A stretch of DNA of 64,000 bases from Nocardioides jensenii JCM 1364 = NBRC 14755 (GTDB lineage Bacteria; Actinomycetota; Actinomycetes; Propionibacteriales; Nocardioidaceae). Below, piece after piece: positions 38,217-46,506 of this stretch; positions within the stretch are counted from its first letter, which is position 1, and the number at the start of each line of letters is the position of its first letter. The translations under genes were made by a program, and so were the position numbers. Below the pieces are notes generated by a model. The model saw only the letters and a list, made by a program, of their open reading frames with translations, did not search any database and was not told where the DNA came from. The DNA lies in assembly GCF_001552535.1 (NCBI RefSeq), contig NZ_BCRJ01000011.1:1-64000 (forward strand), in the 5' to 3' direction.

Positions 38217-41200
38217 ATGCTGGGATTGGTCAAGCGACTCGGAGCCCTCGCACTGCTGCTGGGCCTCCTCGTGGGGTTCCCTGCCCTGCTGCTCGCTGCT
38301 GTGGGCAACGCGTGGCCTGACGGCGGGTTGAACGAGCTGTCGCTCATGAGCAACTCGGCCGTGCTCGGGATGGTCTCGCTGTTGGGCTGGTTCGTGTGGG
38401 CGCAGTTGCTGCTGTGCACCCTGTGGGAGATCCCGCCCGCATTGCGACACGAGACCGAGGGGGCCTCGAGGCTGCCGATCGCGGTCGGTGGCCAGCAGAG
38501 GTTCATACGGATGCTGGTCCACACCGTGCTCGCGGTCGGAGTCACCTCGACGACGCTGCTCGGTTCGCACGCAGGCACCTCGGAGGCTGCCCCGGCGGCA
38601 CCTCTGCGGCCTGTCACCCATGTGGCGCACCAGGCTCCGGTCGCGAACCCGGGGGCCAGTCCCGCCGCCTCGCCGGTCAAGGGGGCCCCGGACAGCACCC
38701 AGGACCAGCGGGCCGACCATCCGAGGATCGTTACTGACAAGGGCGACACCTTGTGGGGCCTGGCCGAGAAGCACCTTCGCGACGGGTTCCGCTGGCAGGA
38801 GATCGCGGACCTGAATCAGGGGCGGGCCATGTCCGACGGCCGCACCTTCACAAACCCGCGCAGCATCGAGCCTGGTTGGGAGCTGCTGTTGCCCGTCGAT
38901 GCGACCAACCTGCCCGGCGACCAGGTCCCCGGCGCAGAGACCGAGCACGCCGTCGCGGCCGGTGAAACGCTGACCGGGATCACCAAGGAGACCACCGGCG
39001 ACCCCGACAACTGGCAGGCGCTGTACGAGGCCAACAAGGACGTCATCGGCAGTGACCCCGACCTGATCTACCCCGGACAGGTTCTCGTACTGCCGGGCGC
39101 TGGTGACGTCGACCCGGCCACGGGCACCGGCCGGCCGCCCCAGCGAGAGCCCGGGCAGCGCGACCACGTGCCCGGCAAGTCCACCGACGGCCAGGACGGT
39201 CAGGGAGACGACACGGGGGCCGACGGTTCCGGCGGAGACATCGACGCTGCGCAGGACCAGCAACAGACGCCCGCGGAGCCGGCTACGCCGACCGCACCGT
39301 CGCAAGGATCGGCACAGGTGGCCCCGGGCAGCACGGAGCAGGTCTCCACCGAAGCCGACGAGGCCAGCGACGAGGGCGGGATCACGGGCCTGCGGGCGCT
39401 GCTGGCCACCGCCGCGTGTCTGTCGGTGGGAGCCCTGGGACTGGTGGCCGGCAACCGGCGTCGCCAGTTCCGGAGGCGCCGGATCGGCCGCACGATTGCC
39501 TCGACGCCCGACGAGCTCGTGGAAGTGGAACAGGCGATCCTCGAGCACGGCTCAGAGGCGCAGGAGGACGTCGCGTTCCTCGACCGGGCTCTTCGGCACA
39601 TCGCCGCGTGCTGCAAGGTGGCAGGCCACCGGCTTCCCCAGCTTGGCGCCGCCGTGCTGGGCGATGAGGACCTGACCCTGCTCTTCACCGACCCCGCCCC
39701 CGGCGAAGCGCCGGAGGGCTGGACCGCGACCGATGACGCCCGGGCCTGGATGCTGCCGCGCTGGACCTTCCTCGAGGAGGACCTTGAGAACCAGCCGGCC
39801 CCGTACCCGGCGTTGGTGACCATCGGCCAGGACGAGGGCGGTCGTACCTGGCTGCTCGACCTGGAGACGCTGGGCATGTGCGGGATCGGCGGCGATCCGG
39901 CGCAGGTGGCTGACCTGGCGCGGTTCATGGTGGCCGAGCTGGCGGTCAATGCATGGTCGGAGGGGAGTGAGGTGCTGCTGGCGGACCAGTTCGGGACCGA
40001 GACGATCGGCCTCAACCCCGCCCGTCTGCGGCAGGTCCAGCGCAGCGACGCCCTGGCCCGGGCAGCTGTGCTGACCGGTGAGATGGGCGAGGGCGAGCAG
40101 AACCTGGATGCTGATGTGTTGACGCGCCGCCGCGATGGGCTGCTGCTGGACAGCACCAACCCGGTGGTGGTCGTGGTGTCCTCCCGTCCCGAGGGCGAGT
40201 TCGTCGCCGACATCGAGGACCGGGACCGCTCCCGGGTCGTGGTCGTGCACGGGGCTGAGGAGACGCCGGCCGTGGAGTTGGCCGGCGACGGGATGGCGTT
40301 CTTGTCGATGTGGGGCATCAGCGTCAAGGCCTTCACGCTGCCGACCTCCGAGGCGGAGGCCATGGCGGCGCTGATGGCCTCGACCCGCAACCTCGAGGAC
40401 GAGCCGGTGCCGGCCACGCAGTCCGACGATGGTCCGCTGGGCAAGTACGCCCGTGCCGACGGGTCGCTGCGTGAGGAGTACACCGAGCCGCGGCGCACCG
40501 AGGGCAACGACCCGTCCTCGATGCTGCCCGATGCCGACGAGGTCTACCTGGCCACCGCGGCCACGACCACCGAAGACCTCGCCTCGGCCGCGCCGAGTGT
40601 TCCCGAGGAGGTCCGCGTCGAGATCGCGGCACTCGACCCGACGCTGGACCAGGACGTCGCTGACTGGTTCGACGAGTCCTCGCCGCGGCCCAAGGTGCAC
40701 CTGCTCGGTCCGGTCTCGGTCACCGCACTCAACGGCGGCGACCCCGCGGCGATCGACAACGCTGGGGGCACGGTCTCCTTCATCGCCTACCTGGCCGTTC
40801 AGGACCAAGGGGTCACGGGGGAGCGTGCCGCCGTAGCGTGCGGGTGGAAGACGCAGAAGACGGTTCAGAACCGTGCCACCAACGCCCGCTTCCTGTTGGG
40901 CACCCGGCCCGACGGGAGCGACTGGCTGCCGGACGCAAGCATGAGCGCTGGCGCCCGGCGGGGCACCAGCCCCACGTACGAGCTGGTGCGGGGGACCGGC
41001 GGGGTCCTCAACAGTGCGGACTTGTTCGTGCGGCTCAAGCACCGGGCCGAGCGCCGTGGTGACAACGGCTGCGAGGAGGACTTGGTGACCGCGCTGTCGT
41101 TGGTGACTGGTGCCCCGTTCGAGGCGGCTACCGAGAGCCGGTTCAAGTGGTTGTTCAAGTCGGGGCAGCAGCGGTGGGACGAGCTCCTGGTGGGGGCCAT

Positions 41201-41465
41201 CCATGACGCGGCCCACATCCTGGCGACGCGGGCGGTCACGGCTGGCCGGACCGACTTGGTCCGGGTGGCCTGTGACGCAGCCAGGAGGGCCAGCCCTCAT
41301 AGTGACATCGCGTGGCTCGACGAGGCCGCGGCCACCGAAGCCGAGAGCGGTCGTGACGCCGCTGGCGAGCTCATCCGCGAGCAGGTCCTCGACCGGTACG
41401 ACGAGGACCTCCCGCCGCGTTCGGAGGCCGTCGTGGAGCAGCGCGAGTGGGGTGCCACCGGGTAG
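38217..41465 (+). CDS. Membrane LysM-BTAD regulator-like protein
   Basis: 1082 aa from ATG 38217. Three N-terminal transmembrane segments (about 8-30, 45-68, 98-117), two LysM peptidoglycan-binding modules (about 168-220, starting IVTDKGDTLWGLAEKHL, and about 240-295 with WQALYEANKDVIG), a Gln/Asp/Pro-rich linker, another helix near 390-410, then a large cytoplasmic region. The C-terminal 250 residues look like an OmpR-type DNA-binding plus BTAD pair (KVHLLGPVSVTALNGGD; then helical repeats to the end) as in SARP regulators. LysM-BTAD proteins accompany actinobacterial conjugation and Tad loci; signalling from the wall to transcription is a guess. Last gene before the terminator. Confidence 0.85.
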   Translation: MLGLVKRLGALALLLGLLVGFPALLLAAVGNAWPDGGLNELSLMSNSAVLGMVSLLGWFVWAQLLLCTLWEIPPALRHETEGASRLPIAVGGQQRFIRMLVHTVLAVGVTSTTLLGSHAGTSEAAPAAPLRPVTHVAHQAPVANPGASPAASPVKGAPDSTQDQRADHPRIVTDKGDTLWGLAEKHLRDGFRWQEIADLNQGRAMSDGRTFTNPRSIEPGWELLLPVDATNLPGDQVPGAETEHAVAAGETLTGITKETTGDPDNWQALYEANKDVIGSDPDLIYPGQVLVLPGAGDVDPATGTGRPPQREPGQRDHVPGKSTDGQDGQGDDTGADGSGGDIDAAQDQQQTPAEPATPTAPSQGSAQVAPGSTEQVSTEADEASDEGGITGLRALLATAACLSVGALGLVAGNRRRQFRRRRIGRTIASTPDELVEVEQAILEHGSEAQEDVAFLDRALRHIAACCKVAGHRLPQLGAAVLGDEDLTLLFTDPAPGEAPEGWTATDDARAWMLPRWTFLEEDLENQPAPYPALVTIGQDEGGRTWLLDLETLGMCGIGGDPAQVADLARFMVAELAVNAWSEGSEVLLADQFGTETIGLNPARLRQVQRSDALARAAVLTGEMGEGEQNLDADVLTRRRDGLLLDSTNPVVVVVSSRPEGEFVADIEDRDRSRVVVVHGAEETPAVELAGDGMAFLSMWGISVKAFTLPTSEAEAMAALMASTRNLEDEPVPATQSDDGPLGKYARADGSLREEYTEPRRTEGNDPSSMLPDADEVYLATAATTTEDLASAAPSVPEEVRVEIAALDPTLDQDVADWFDESSPRPKVHLLGPVSVTALNGGDPAAIDNAGGTVSFIAYLAVQDQGVTGERAAVACGWKTQKTVQNRATNARFLLGTRPDGSDWLPDASMSAGARRGTSPTYELVRGTGGVLNSADLFVRLKHRAERRGDNGCEEDLVTALSLVTGAPFEAATESRFKWLFKSGQQRWDELLVGAIHDAAHILATRAVTAGRTDLVRVACDAARRASPHSDIAWLDEAAATEAESGRDAAGELIREQVLDRYDEDLPPRSEAVVEQREWGATG

Positions 41466-41498
41466 CTCGCGGCAGGCTCCGACGGGGCTCTCGAGGAC

Positions 41499-41549
41499 GG
41501 CTTCGGCCCTGTCTCACCTGGATGGTGGGACAGGGCCGAAGCCCGTTTT
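41499..41549 (+). terminator. Strong rho-independent terminator of the Tad operon
   Basis: A 15-bp perfect stem (ggcttcggccctgtc 41499-41513 with its complement 41529-41543), 15-nt loop, then cgtttt. It lies 34 nt after the LysM-BTAD stop and separates the pilus operon from the regulator/T4SS genes. Confidence 0.9.
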
Positions 41550-41668
41550 CTGGTCGCCCACGGGGGTGTCCGCAACCGTTCGGACGCACTTTTCTGACTT
41601 CTTCTCGGAGGGGGCTGGTGAGCGGCCTCACCGGCTCTGACCTGCGGTTTTGCGTTTGGTGAGCGGGT

Positions 41669-41732
41669 GTGGTGAGCGGTCACCGGGCCGGTCCGGGGGT
41701 GTGGTGAGCGCTGTGGTGAGCGAGGTGGTGAG
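41669..41732 (+). repeat. GTGGTGAG repeat array upstream of sigma-like gene
   Basis: GTGGTGAG at 41669, 41701, 41713 and 41725, the last three with an exact 12-bp period; looser GGTGAGCG copies occur at 41617 and 41658. The array ends about 50 nt before the sigma-like ATG. The same octamer at 12-bp period follows promoter copy A. Probably an operator array; an iteron-type origin cannot be excluded. Confidence 0.55.
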
Positions 41733-41783
41733 GGGTCGGTTCTGCAGTAGGCGCGTCCTGATCGCCTCTCTCGGAGGACCGCC

Positions 41784-42683
41784 ATGTCGGCCAGTCACCC
41801 CGTCCACGAAGTCACCATCGGCGCCGCATCCCAAATCCCGAACCCACGCCTGTCGTGGAGCGACGGCCAGCACCGGCGGCGCAAGGCCCAGAGTGCCCTG
41901 GCGACCTCGGTCATCAGCAGCTTGGAGGGGTCCGGGAAGTGGACCGAGTGGCAGCAGGTCGAGCCCCGGCTGGCCGGGTTCGCCAGCCTCGAGGACGCAC
42001 GCGAAGGATGGCGTCGACGCGACAAGCGCTGCTATCAGGTGGTGGCCGGCCTAACCGCCCTCGGGTCCCGGCGCGGGGGCGACGACGACGACGCCGCGCT
42101 GGCAGTGGCGGTGCTGCTCGAGGACGGTGTGAACCGGGTAGCCATGACCCTGGCCGACGTGTGCGAGATCGACGACGTCAACGCCACGGTGTGGGAGGAG
42201 GTCAAGGGAGCCGAACCGCAGGTGGGCTGTCACGCCGCCACCTACCTGCTGCGCCGCGCCCGGCAGCGACTGAGCCGCCCGGCCGCCGGTATGGTCTCCC
42301 GGATCGACACGACGTCCCTGGACGCACGGACCGAGACGAACAACTCGTTGGTGCTCGGCAGCCATACCGACGGCGCGGGCCGCTCCAGCCGCGCCAGCCA
42401 GGACCGCGACCTGATCCTCGCGGTCCCCGACGTCGAGGACCCGGTCGAGGACCTGGCCGACCTGCTCATCTGGGCGCGCGAGGTCGGCGTGATCGACACC
42501 GAGCAGATCGACCTGCTCGTCGAGCTCCTTGCCGCGGAGAACGACGGCCTCGGTCGCGAGGAGGCGCAGCGGGTCGTCGGCGAGCGCCACGGCGTCGCGA
42601 TGCGGACGATCCGGCGTCGCCGCGACCGCACCGCCGCGCGGCTGCGGGACGCCGCCCCGAGGTACCTGGCCGCCATCGCCTGA
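41784..42683 (+). CDS. Sigma-70-like / HTH regulator of the conjugative element
   Basis: 299 aa with a good ribosome-binding site (GGAGG). The middle (ADVCEIDDVNATVWEEVKG, then CHAATYLLRRARQRL) is reminiscent of sigma region 2. The C-terminus (GREEAQRVVGERHGVAMRTI followed by RRRRDRTAARL) is a region-4-like helix-turn-helix. Between them lies an acidic linker. Not a canonical ECF: it is longer and region 2 is weak. Its place between the pilus and secretion operons and next to the repeat array makes it the prime candidate to read the five TGTCCGAT promoters. Confidence 0.65.
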   Translation: MSASHPVHEVTIGAASQIPNPRLSWSDGQHRRRKAQSALATSVISSLEGSGKWTEWQQVEPRLAGFASLEDAREGWRRRDKRCYQVVAGLTALGSRRGGDDDDAALAVAVLLEDGVNRVAMTLADVCEIDDVNATVWEEVKGAEPQVGCHAATYLLRRARQRLSRPAAGMVSRIDTTSLDARTETNNSLVLGSHTDGAGRSSRASQDRDLILAVPDVEDPVEDLADLLIWAREVGVIDTEQIDLLVELLAAENDGLGREEAQRVVGERHGVAMRTIRRRRDRTAARLRDAAPRYLAAIA

Positions 42684-42714
42684 GCACCTCGCTCAGCATT
42701 CTCGAAGAACCTCG

Positions 42715-42745
42715 CCGCGCCCTGTCCGATCCGGACAGGGCGCGG
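42715..42745 (+). terminator. 13-bp hairpin overlapping promoter copy B
   Basis: ccgcgccctgtcc / ggacagggcgcgg with a 5-nt loop. It starts 32 nt after the sigma-like stop, so it can end that transcript. Its left arm and loop contain the TGTCCGAT box of the next promoter. Confidence 0.6.
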
Positions 42746-42755
42746 TTGCTTCTCC
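42723..42755 (+). promoter_or_regulatory. Conjugation promoter motif, copy B
   Basis: TGTCCGAT (42723-42730), 15 nt, TTGCTTCTCC (42746-42755), then AAAC and the ATG of the next gene at 42760. The start codon lies 4 nt past the second box, with no ribosome-binding site, which points to a leaderless mRNA. Confidence 0.75.
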
Positions 42756-42759
42756 AAAC

Positions 42760-43008
42760 ATGAGCGAGCAGGCACACACCGCAGTCACCGTCCCCGAGCC
42801 GACCCCCGAGGTCGCCGCGCAGCTGCTGGACGTGGTGGCCGACCACAGCGTCGACCACGCGCTGTCCGACATCGAGCGGATGATTGCGCGTCTGCGCGCC
42901 GACGCCGTCGAGGCCGCGGAGGCACGCGAAGTACTCCGCAACACCCCCGCCGCCGTTCTCCGTGAAGCGCTGCGGCTCCGGGCAGCCCGGATCGAGGCGA
43001 CCCGATGA
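42760..43008 (+). CDS. Small helical protein, first gene of T4SS operon 1
   Basis: 82 aa (MSEQAHTAVTVPEPTPEV...). Acidic start, then a long amphipathic helix (LSDIERMIARLRADAVEAAE). Probably leaderless: the ATG follows promoter copy B by 4 nt. Stop overlaps the next gene (ATGA). Function unknown. Confidence 0.75.
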   Translation: MSEQAHTAVTVPEPTPEVAAQLLDVVADHSVDHALSDIERMIARLRADAVEAAEAREVLRNTPAAVLREALRLRAARIEATR

Positions 43009-43952
43009 GCACCAGCACCGCGACCCGGTACTCCACCCGCGAGCTGCGGGCTGCCGCTGCCGCACTGGCGGCCGGCAAGTTCGCCACCCCGGCCACGCGA
43101 CCCTCGACACCGGAGACGGCCGGGGACCAGGACCCGCGCGCGACCCTCGAAGTGACCGCCGCGACCGAGGGGGAGCGTGACCGTGCCTCCCGTGGTGACG
43201 GCTCCACGCCGAGCCCGGGCGCCACGTCGGCGGTGTCGACGGTGTCGACGGGGGCCGGGCCGCTGGTGCGGGTGCGTGCCGCCAACGCTGGCGCTGGGGC
43301 CTCGACGATCGCCCTCGCCCTGGCCGAAGTCGCAGACGCCGCGGGTATCCGCACCCGTGTGCTTGATGCCGCCGCTCCGGCGTGGTCCGGACTGCTGGGC
43401 GCCACGGTCACCGAGCTCGGCGCCGCTGAGGGATGGCGCCGCGGCCGCCGCGGCGACGGCGTGCTGATCGACCGCGTCGAGGAACCGGTACGGATGCCCG
43501 GGGAGGTGCCCAGCCCGAGGTCGGTGGACGGCGTCGACCTGACGGTTCTGGACGCCGGCTGGTCGATGCGTGAGCTCGCCGCCTCCGGGGCGGGTTCCTG
43601 GGTCGCCACGACCCCGGCACGCGCGGAGGTCCTGGTGACCCGGCCGCATGGACTGGCACTGAGCCAGACCGAGGCGGCGCTGGCGGACCTCGAGGACCAG
43701 CTCACCCGCGACGGGGTCGTGGTCGTCGTCGTGGGCGCGGCCCGCTGGAGCGACCGCGAGTTCGCCCCCGCCGGCCGGCTGCTGCGCGTAGCTCGACAGC
43801 AGGAGGCCGTTCTGTTCGCGCCGCTGCTGCCCGCCAAGGCCCTGCCGAGTCTGGGCCCCGACCCACTGCCCAAGCAGCTCACAAGCCCCTCCCAGCGCCT
43901 GCTGAAGCGGATCACCACCATCACCGGCCCGCTGACGGCGAACCGGACCTGA
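43005..43952 (+). CDS. ParA/MinD-like protein, probable DUF6668
   Basis: 315 aa. About 80 disordered N-terminal residues, then a P-loop-like fold start AANAGAGASTIALALAEVAD, lacking the Walker A lysine, and LDAGWSMRELA plus VVVVVGAARWSDREF as switch-like strands. This matches ParA-like proteins coded with actinobacterial T4SS genes. Catalytic activity is doubtful. It probably helps position the machine. Confidence 0.7.
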   Translation: MSTSTATRYSTRELRAAAAALAAGKFATPATRPSTPETAGDQDPRATLEVTAATEGERDRASRGDGSTPSPGATSAVSTVSTGAGPLVRVRAANAGAGASTIALALAEVADAAGIRTRVLDAAAPAWSGLLGATVTELGAAEGWRRGRRGDGVLIDRVEEPVRMPGEVPSPRSVDGVDLTVLDAGWSMRELAASGAGSWVATTPARAEVLVTRPHGLALSQTEAALADLEDQLTRDGVVVVVVGAARWSDREFAPAGRLLRVARQQEAVLFAPLLPAKALPSLGPDPLPKQLTSPSQRLLKRITTITGPLTANRT

Positions 43953-43971
43953 AAGGAAAGAAGGAGAAGAA

Positions 43972-44301
43972 ATGATCATCGAGACCATCTCGGAGGTCGC
44001 CATCCAGATCGCGGCCGCCGGAAACATCAAGGCCGAAGGCGTCGGCGACGTGTGCGCTCAGGCCCCGACCGGAGTCAAGCCGTACGTCAACGACATCCTC
44101 GGCTGGGTCAAGTACGGCGTGATCGCCATCATCATCGGCGCCGGCTTCGCCTCCGCGGGGGCGCTGATCGTGGGGAAGTTCGGCCAGATGGGCCGGGCCG
44201 CTCAGATCGGCGCCTCGGGGCTGTTCTGGACCGTGATCGGCGCGATCGCGTTCGTCTGCATCTACGCCATCCTCAACGGCATCGTCGGGAACGGCTGCTG
44301 A
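43972..44301 (+). CDS. VirB2/TrbC-like T4SS pilin-type protein
   Basis: 109 aa with two hydrophobic helices (YGVIAIIIGAGFASAGALIVG and LFWTVIGAIAFVCIYAILNG) joined by a short KFGQMGRAAQ loop, the VirB2/TrbC topology. Preceded by a strong purine-rich ribosome-binding site (GAAGGAGAAG). Two cysteines (C-terminal and residue 27) may pair. Confidence 0.75.
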   Translation: MIIETISEVAIQIAAAGNIKAEGVGDVCAQAPTGVKPYVNDILGWVKYGVIAIIIGAGFASAGALIVGKFGQMGRAAQIGASGLFWTVIGAIAFVCIYAILNGIVGNGC

Positions 44302-44302
44302 C

Positions 44303-45121
44303 ATGCTCACCCGGACCCGACACGTCTACCAGTCAAAGCTGGTTGACCCCGACACCGAATGGACCCGCCGCAGGCTCCAGATCCTGCTGGGGGCCGTGGC
44401 CGTCGTCGTCCTCGCCATGGCAGCGGGGGCCGTGTGGTCGGTGGTCAGCATGCTCACCGGCTCCTCGTCCGGCGACGGAACCGGGTCCGATTCGGCACAG
44501 CCCGCCCAGGACCAGCTCGCCGACAAGCAGCTGCCCGACGCGCCCTTGGAGGCCGCACAGCCCGGAAGCCTGTCCTCGGGCGAGACCGGCACCCTCCAGA
44601 TCCCGGCACCGATGGAGGTGGGGGAGGTCGGTGTTGCGACCGGGTTCCCGCACACGCCGGAGGGCGCCCTGGCTCAGCTGGCCGCGATCGACACGACCGC
44701 GTTGACCTCGGCGTCGGTTCGAGTGGCCCAGGAGGTCATCACTGCGTGGGCCGCCCCTGGTGGCCCGACGGCCGAGAGCTGGTCGGGTGTGCGGGGCCTG
44801 GCCGCGCTCCTGGAGTCCGCCGGAATGTCCTCGGAGGCGCAGAACACGATCACGATCGGCGCAGAGCCGAAGATGGGGTTCATCAAGGGCACGGTCGGGG
44901 ACGACTTCGTCATTCCGTGCATCGACTTCATCATCACCGCCACCACCGCGTCAGGCCAGCCGCAGCAGGTCGCGGCCGCCGACTGCCAGCGCATGGTGTG
45001 GCAGGACGGCCGATGGGTGATCGGCGAGGGCGAGGAGCCGTCACCGGCGCCGTCGCTGTGGCCCGGCTCCCAGGCCTCCTTCGACGCCGGCTACCAGTGG
45101 CTGGAGGTGCCCCAGTCATGA
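44303..45121 (+). CDS. VirB8-like T4SS inner-membrane protein
   Basis: 272 aa: a short cytoplasmic tail with WTRRRLQILLGAV leading into one transmembrane helix (about 27-50), an Asp/Gln/Pro linker, and a periplasmic-type domain whose C-terminal half (IGAEPKMGFIKGTVGDDFV, CIDFIITATTASG, WQDGRWVIGEGE) has the NTF2-like beta pattern of VirB8/TcpC proteins. 1 nt after the VirB2-like gene. Confidence 0.72.
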   Translation: MLTRTRHVYQSKLVDPDTEWTRRRLQILLGAVAVVVLAMAAGAVWSVVSMLTGSSSGDGTGSDSAQPAQDQLADKQLPDAPLEAAQPGSLSSGETGTLQIPAPMEVGEVGVATGFPHTPEGALAQLAAIDTTALTSASVRVAQEVITAWAAPGGPTAESWSGVRGLAALLESAGMSSEAQNTITIGAEPKMGFIKGTVGDDFVIPCIDFIITATTASGQPQQVAAADCQRMVWQDGRWVIGEGEEPSPAPSLWPGSQASFDAGYQWLEVPQS

Positions 45122-46506
45122 GCTCAGTCATGAGCACGCAGACCGTTGCGGGCATCGTCCCCATGATCGATCTCAACCCCTTGGACTGGCTTGGGGACAA
45201 GGCCAAGGAGGGCCTGGCCGACGGGTTCACGTCGATGATGATGTCGATCTGGTCGGGCGCATTGTGGCTGCTCAAGACCGCCTTCGGACTGATCGACAAC
45301 TTCACCCCCAACGTCGCCGACCCCGACCTGGCCAAGCTGTACTCGGTCACCTTGTGGATCGCCCTGGTGATCGCCCTGGTGATGGCGTTCGGCCAGATCG
45401 GCCTCGCGGTCATCCGGCAGGACGGCCGTGGGTTCGGCACCCTGGCGGCCGGGGTGGTCCAGTACGGCGTCGTCCTGTCCTGCTGGATCACCGTGAGCGC
45501 TGGGTTCATCGCCGCCGCCTCCGGGCTGACCAAGGGCATCTTGGACACGCTGCTCGGTGTCGACAGCTTCTCCGGCTACGCGGCCGGCGACGGGTTCGTG
45601 GACCGCGTCTCGGGCACGACCCAGGCAGCCACGCTCGGGATCTGTGCGCTGTTCATCCTGATCCCGGCGTCCTTCGGTCACATGGTGATCATGATGGTGC
45701 GCTCCGCGGCGCTGCTGATCCTGGTGGCCACCATGCCCATGGCTGCCGCGGGAGCGCTGTCGGAGGGCACGAAGTCGTGGATGTGGAAGTCGATCCGCTG
45801 GTTCTTGGCCTGCGTGCTGATGGAGCCGCTGCTGGCGCTGGTGGTGGGAATGGGCACGCAGTTCGCCTGGGCCGGCATGCCCGACGGCCAGGAGAAGGGC
45901 CTTGGCGACAATCCGCTGCACTTCTCCTCGACGTCAGAGAACATCGGCATGTCCGTCGTCGGGTCGATCATCATGCTGGTGGCCTGTTTCATGCCGCTGG
46001 TGTTGTTCCGGCTGCTGGCCTTCGTCGACCCCGGCACCGCTTCGGGTGCCTCGTTCCGGTCGACGATGGACGCCAACGGCGGCGTCGCCGGACTGCTTCG
46101 GGGCAAGGGCGCCGGCGGCCAGGCGTCCGGCTCTGGTGCTGCCAGCGAGACCGCCTCGGACGGCCGCACTACTTCAGAGAACGGTGCTGACGCTGAAACC
46201 GCGAACCGGTTCCAGTCCTCGGGGTGCAAGAAGCTCGGCGGCAAGGTCGGCGGGGTCGTCGGCGGGGCGATGGAGAAGACCGGGAATGTCGCCCAGGCCG
46301 GCGCCTCGATGAGCGTCGACGTGCTCGGCCAGTCCGGCATCGGCAACCAGGGCTACTACCCGACCGACCACACCCCCAAGCAGAAACGTCAGGGACAGCA
46401 GGGACAGAAGCTCCGGCCCCTCAACGACACCAACGGCGACGGCGTCGCCAACGACATTCCACCCGAGGCCCAGGCCGCAGTTGAGGACGGAGCATTCATC
46501 GCATGA
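45118..46506 (+). CDS. VirB6/TrbL-like T4SS channel protein
   Basis: 462 aa from ATG 45118, overlapping the previous stop. Six or more hydrophobic segments between residues 40 and 330 (e.g. LWIALVIALVMAFGQIGLAV, ALLILVATMPMAAAG), then a polar Gly/Gln-rich C-terminal tail of about 140 residues ending near NDTNGDGVANDIPPEAQ. VirB6/TrbL proteins form part of the inner-membrane channel. Confidence 0.82.
   Translation: MSSVMSTQTVAGIVPMIDLNPLDWLGDKAKEGLADGFTSMMMSIWSGALWLLKTAFGLIDNFTPNVADPDLAKLYSVTLWIALVIALVMAFGQIGLAVIRQDGRGFGTLAAGVVQYGVVLSCWITVSAGFIAAASGLTKGILDTLLGVDSFSGYAAGDGFVDRVSGTTQAATLGICALFILIPASFGHMVIMMVRSAALLILVATMPMAAAGALSEGTKSWMWKSIRWFLACVLMEPLLALVVGMGTQFAWAGMPDGQEKGLGDNPLHFSSTSENIGMSVVGSIIMLVACFMPLVLFRLLAFVDPGTASGASFRSTMDANGGVAGLLRGKGAGGQASGSGAASETASDGRTTSENGADAETANRFQSSGCKKLGGKVGGVVGGAMEKTGNVAQAGASMSVDVLGQSGIGNQGYYPTDHTPKQKRQGQQGQKLRPLNDTNGDGVANDIPPEAQAAVEDGAFIA

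Noticed and set aside
41617-41732. GGTGAGCG array as a CRISPR or replication origin
   Set aside because: Units are too short and irregular for CRISPR, and no AT-rich stretch or Rep gene adjoins; an operator array is more likely.
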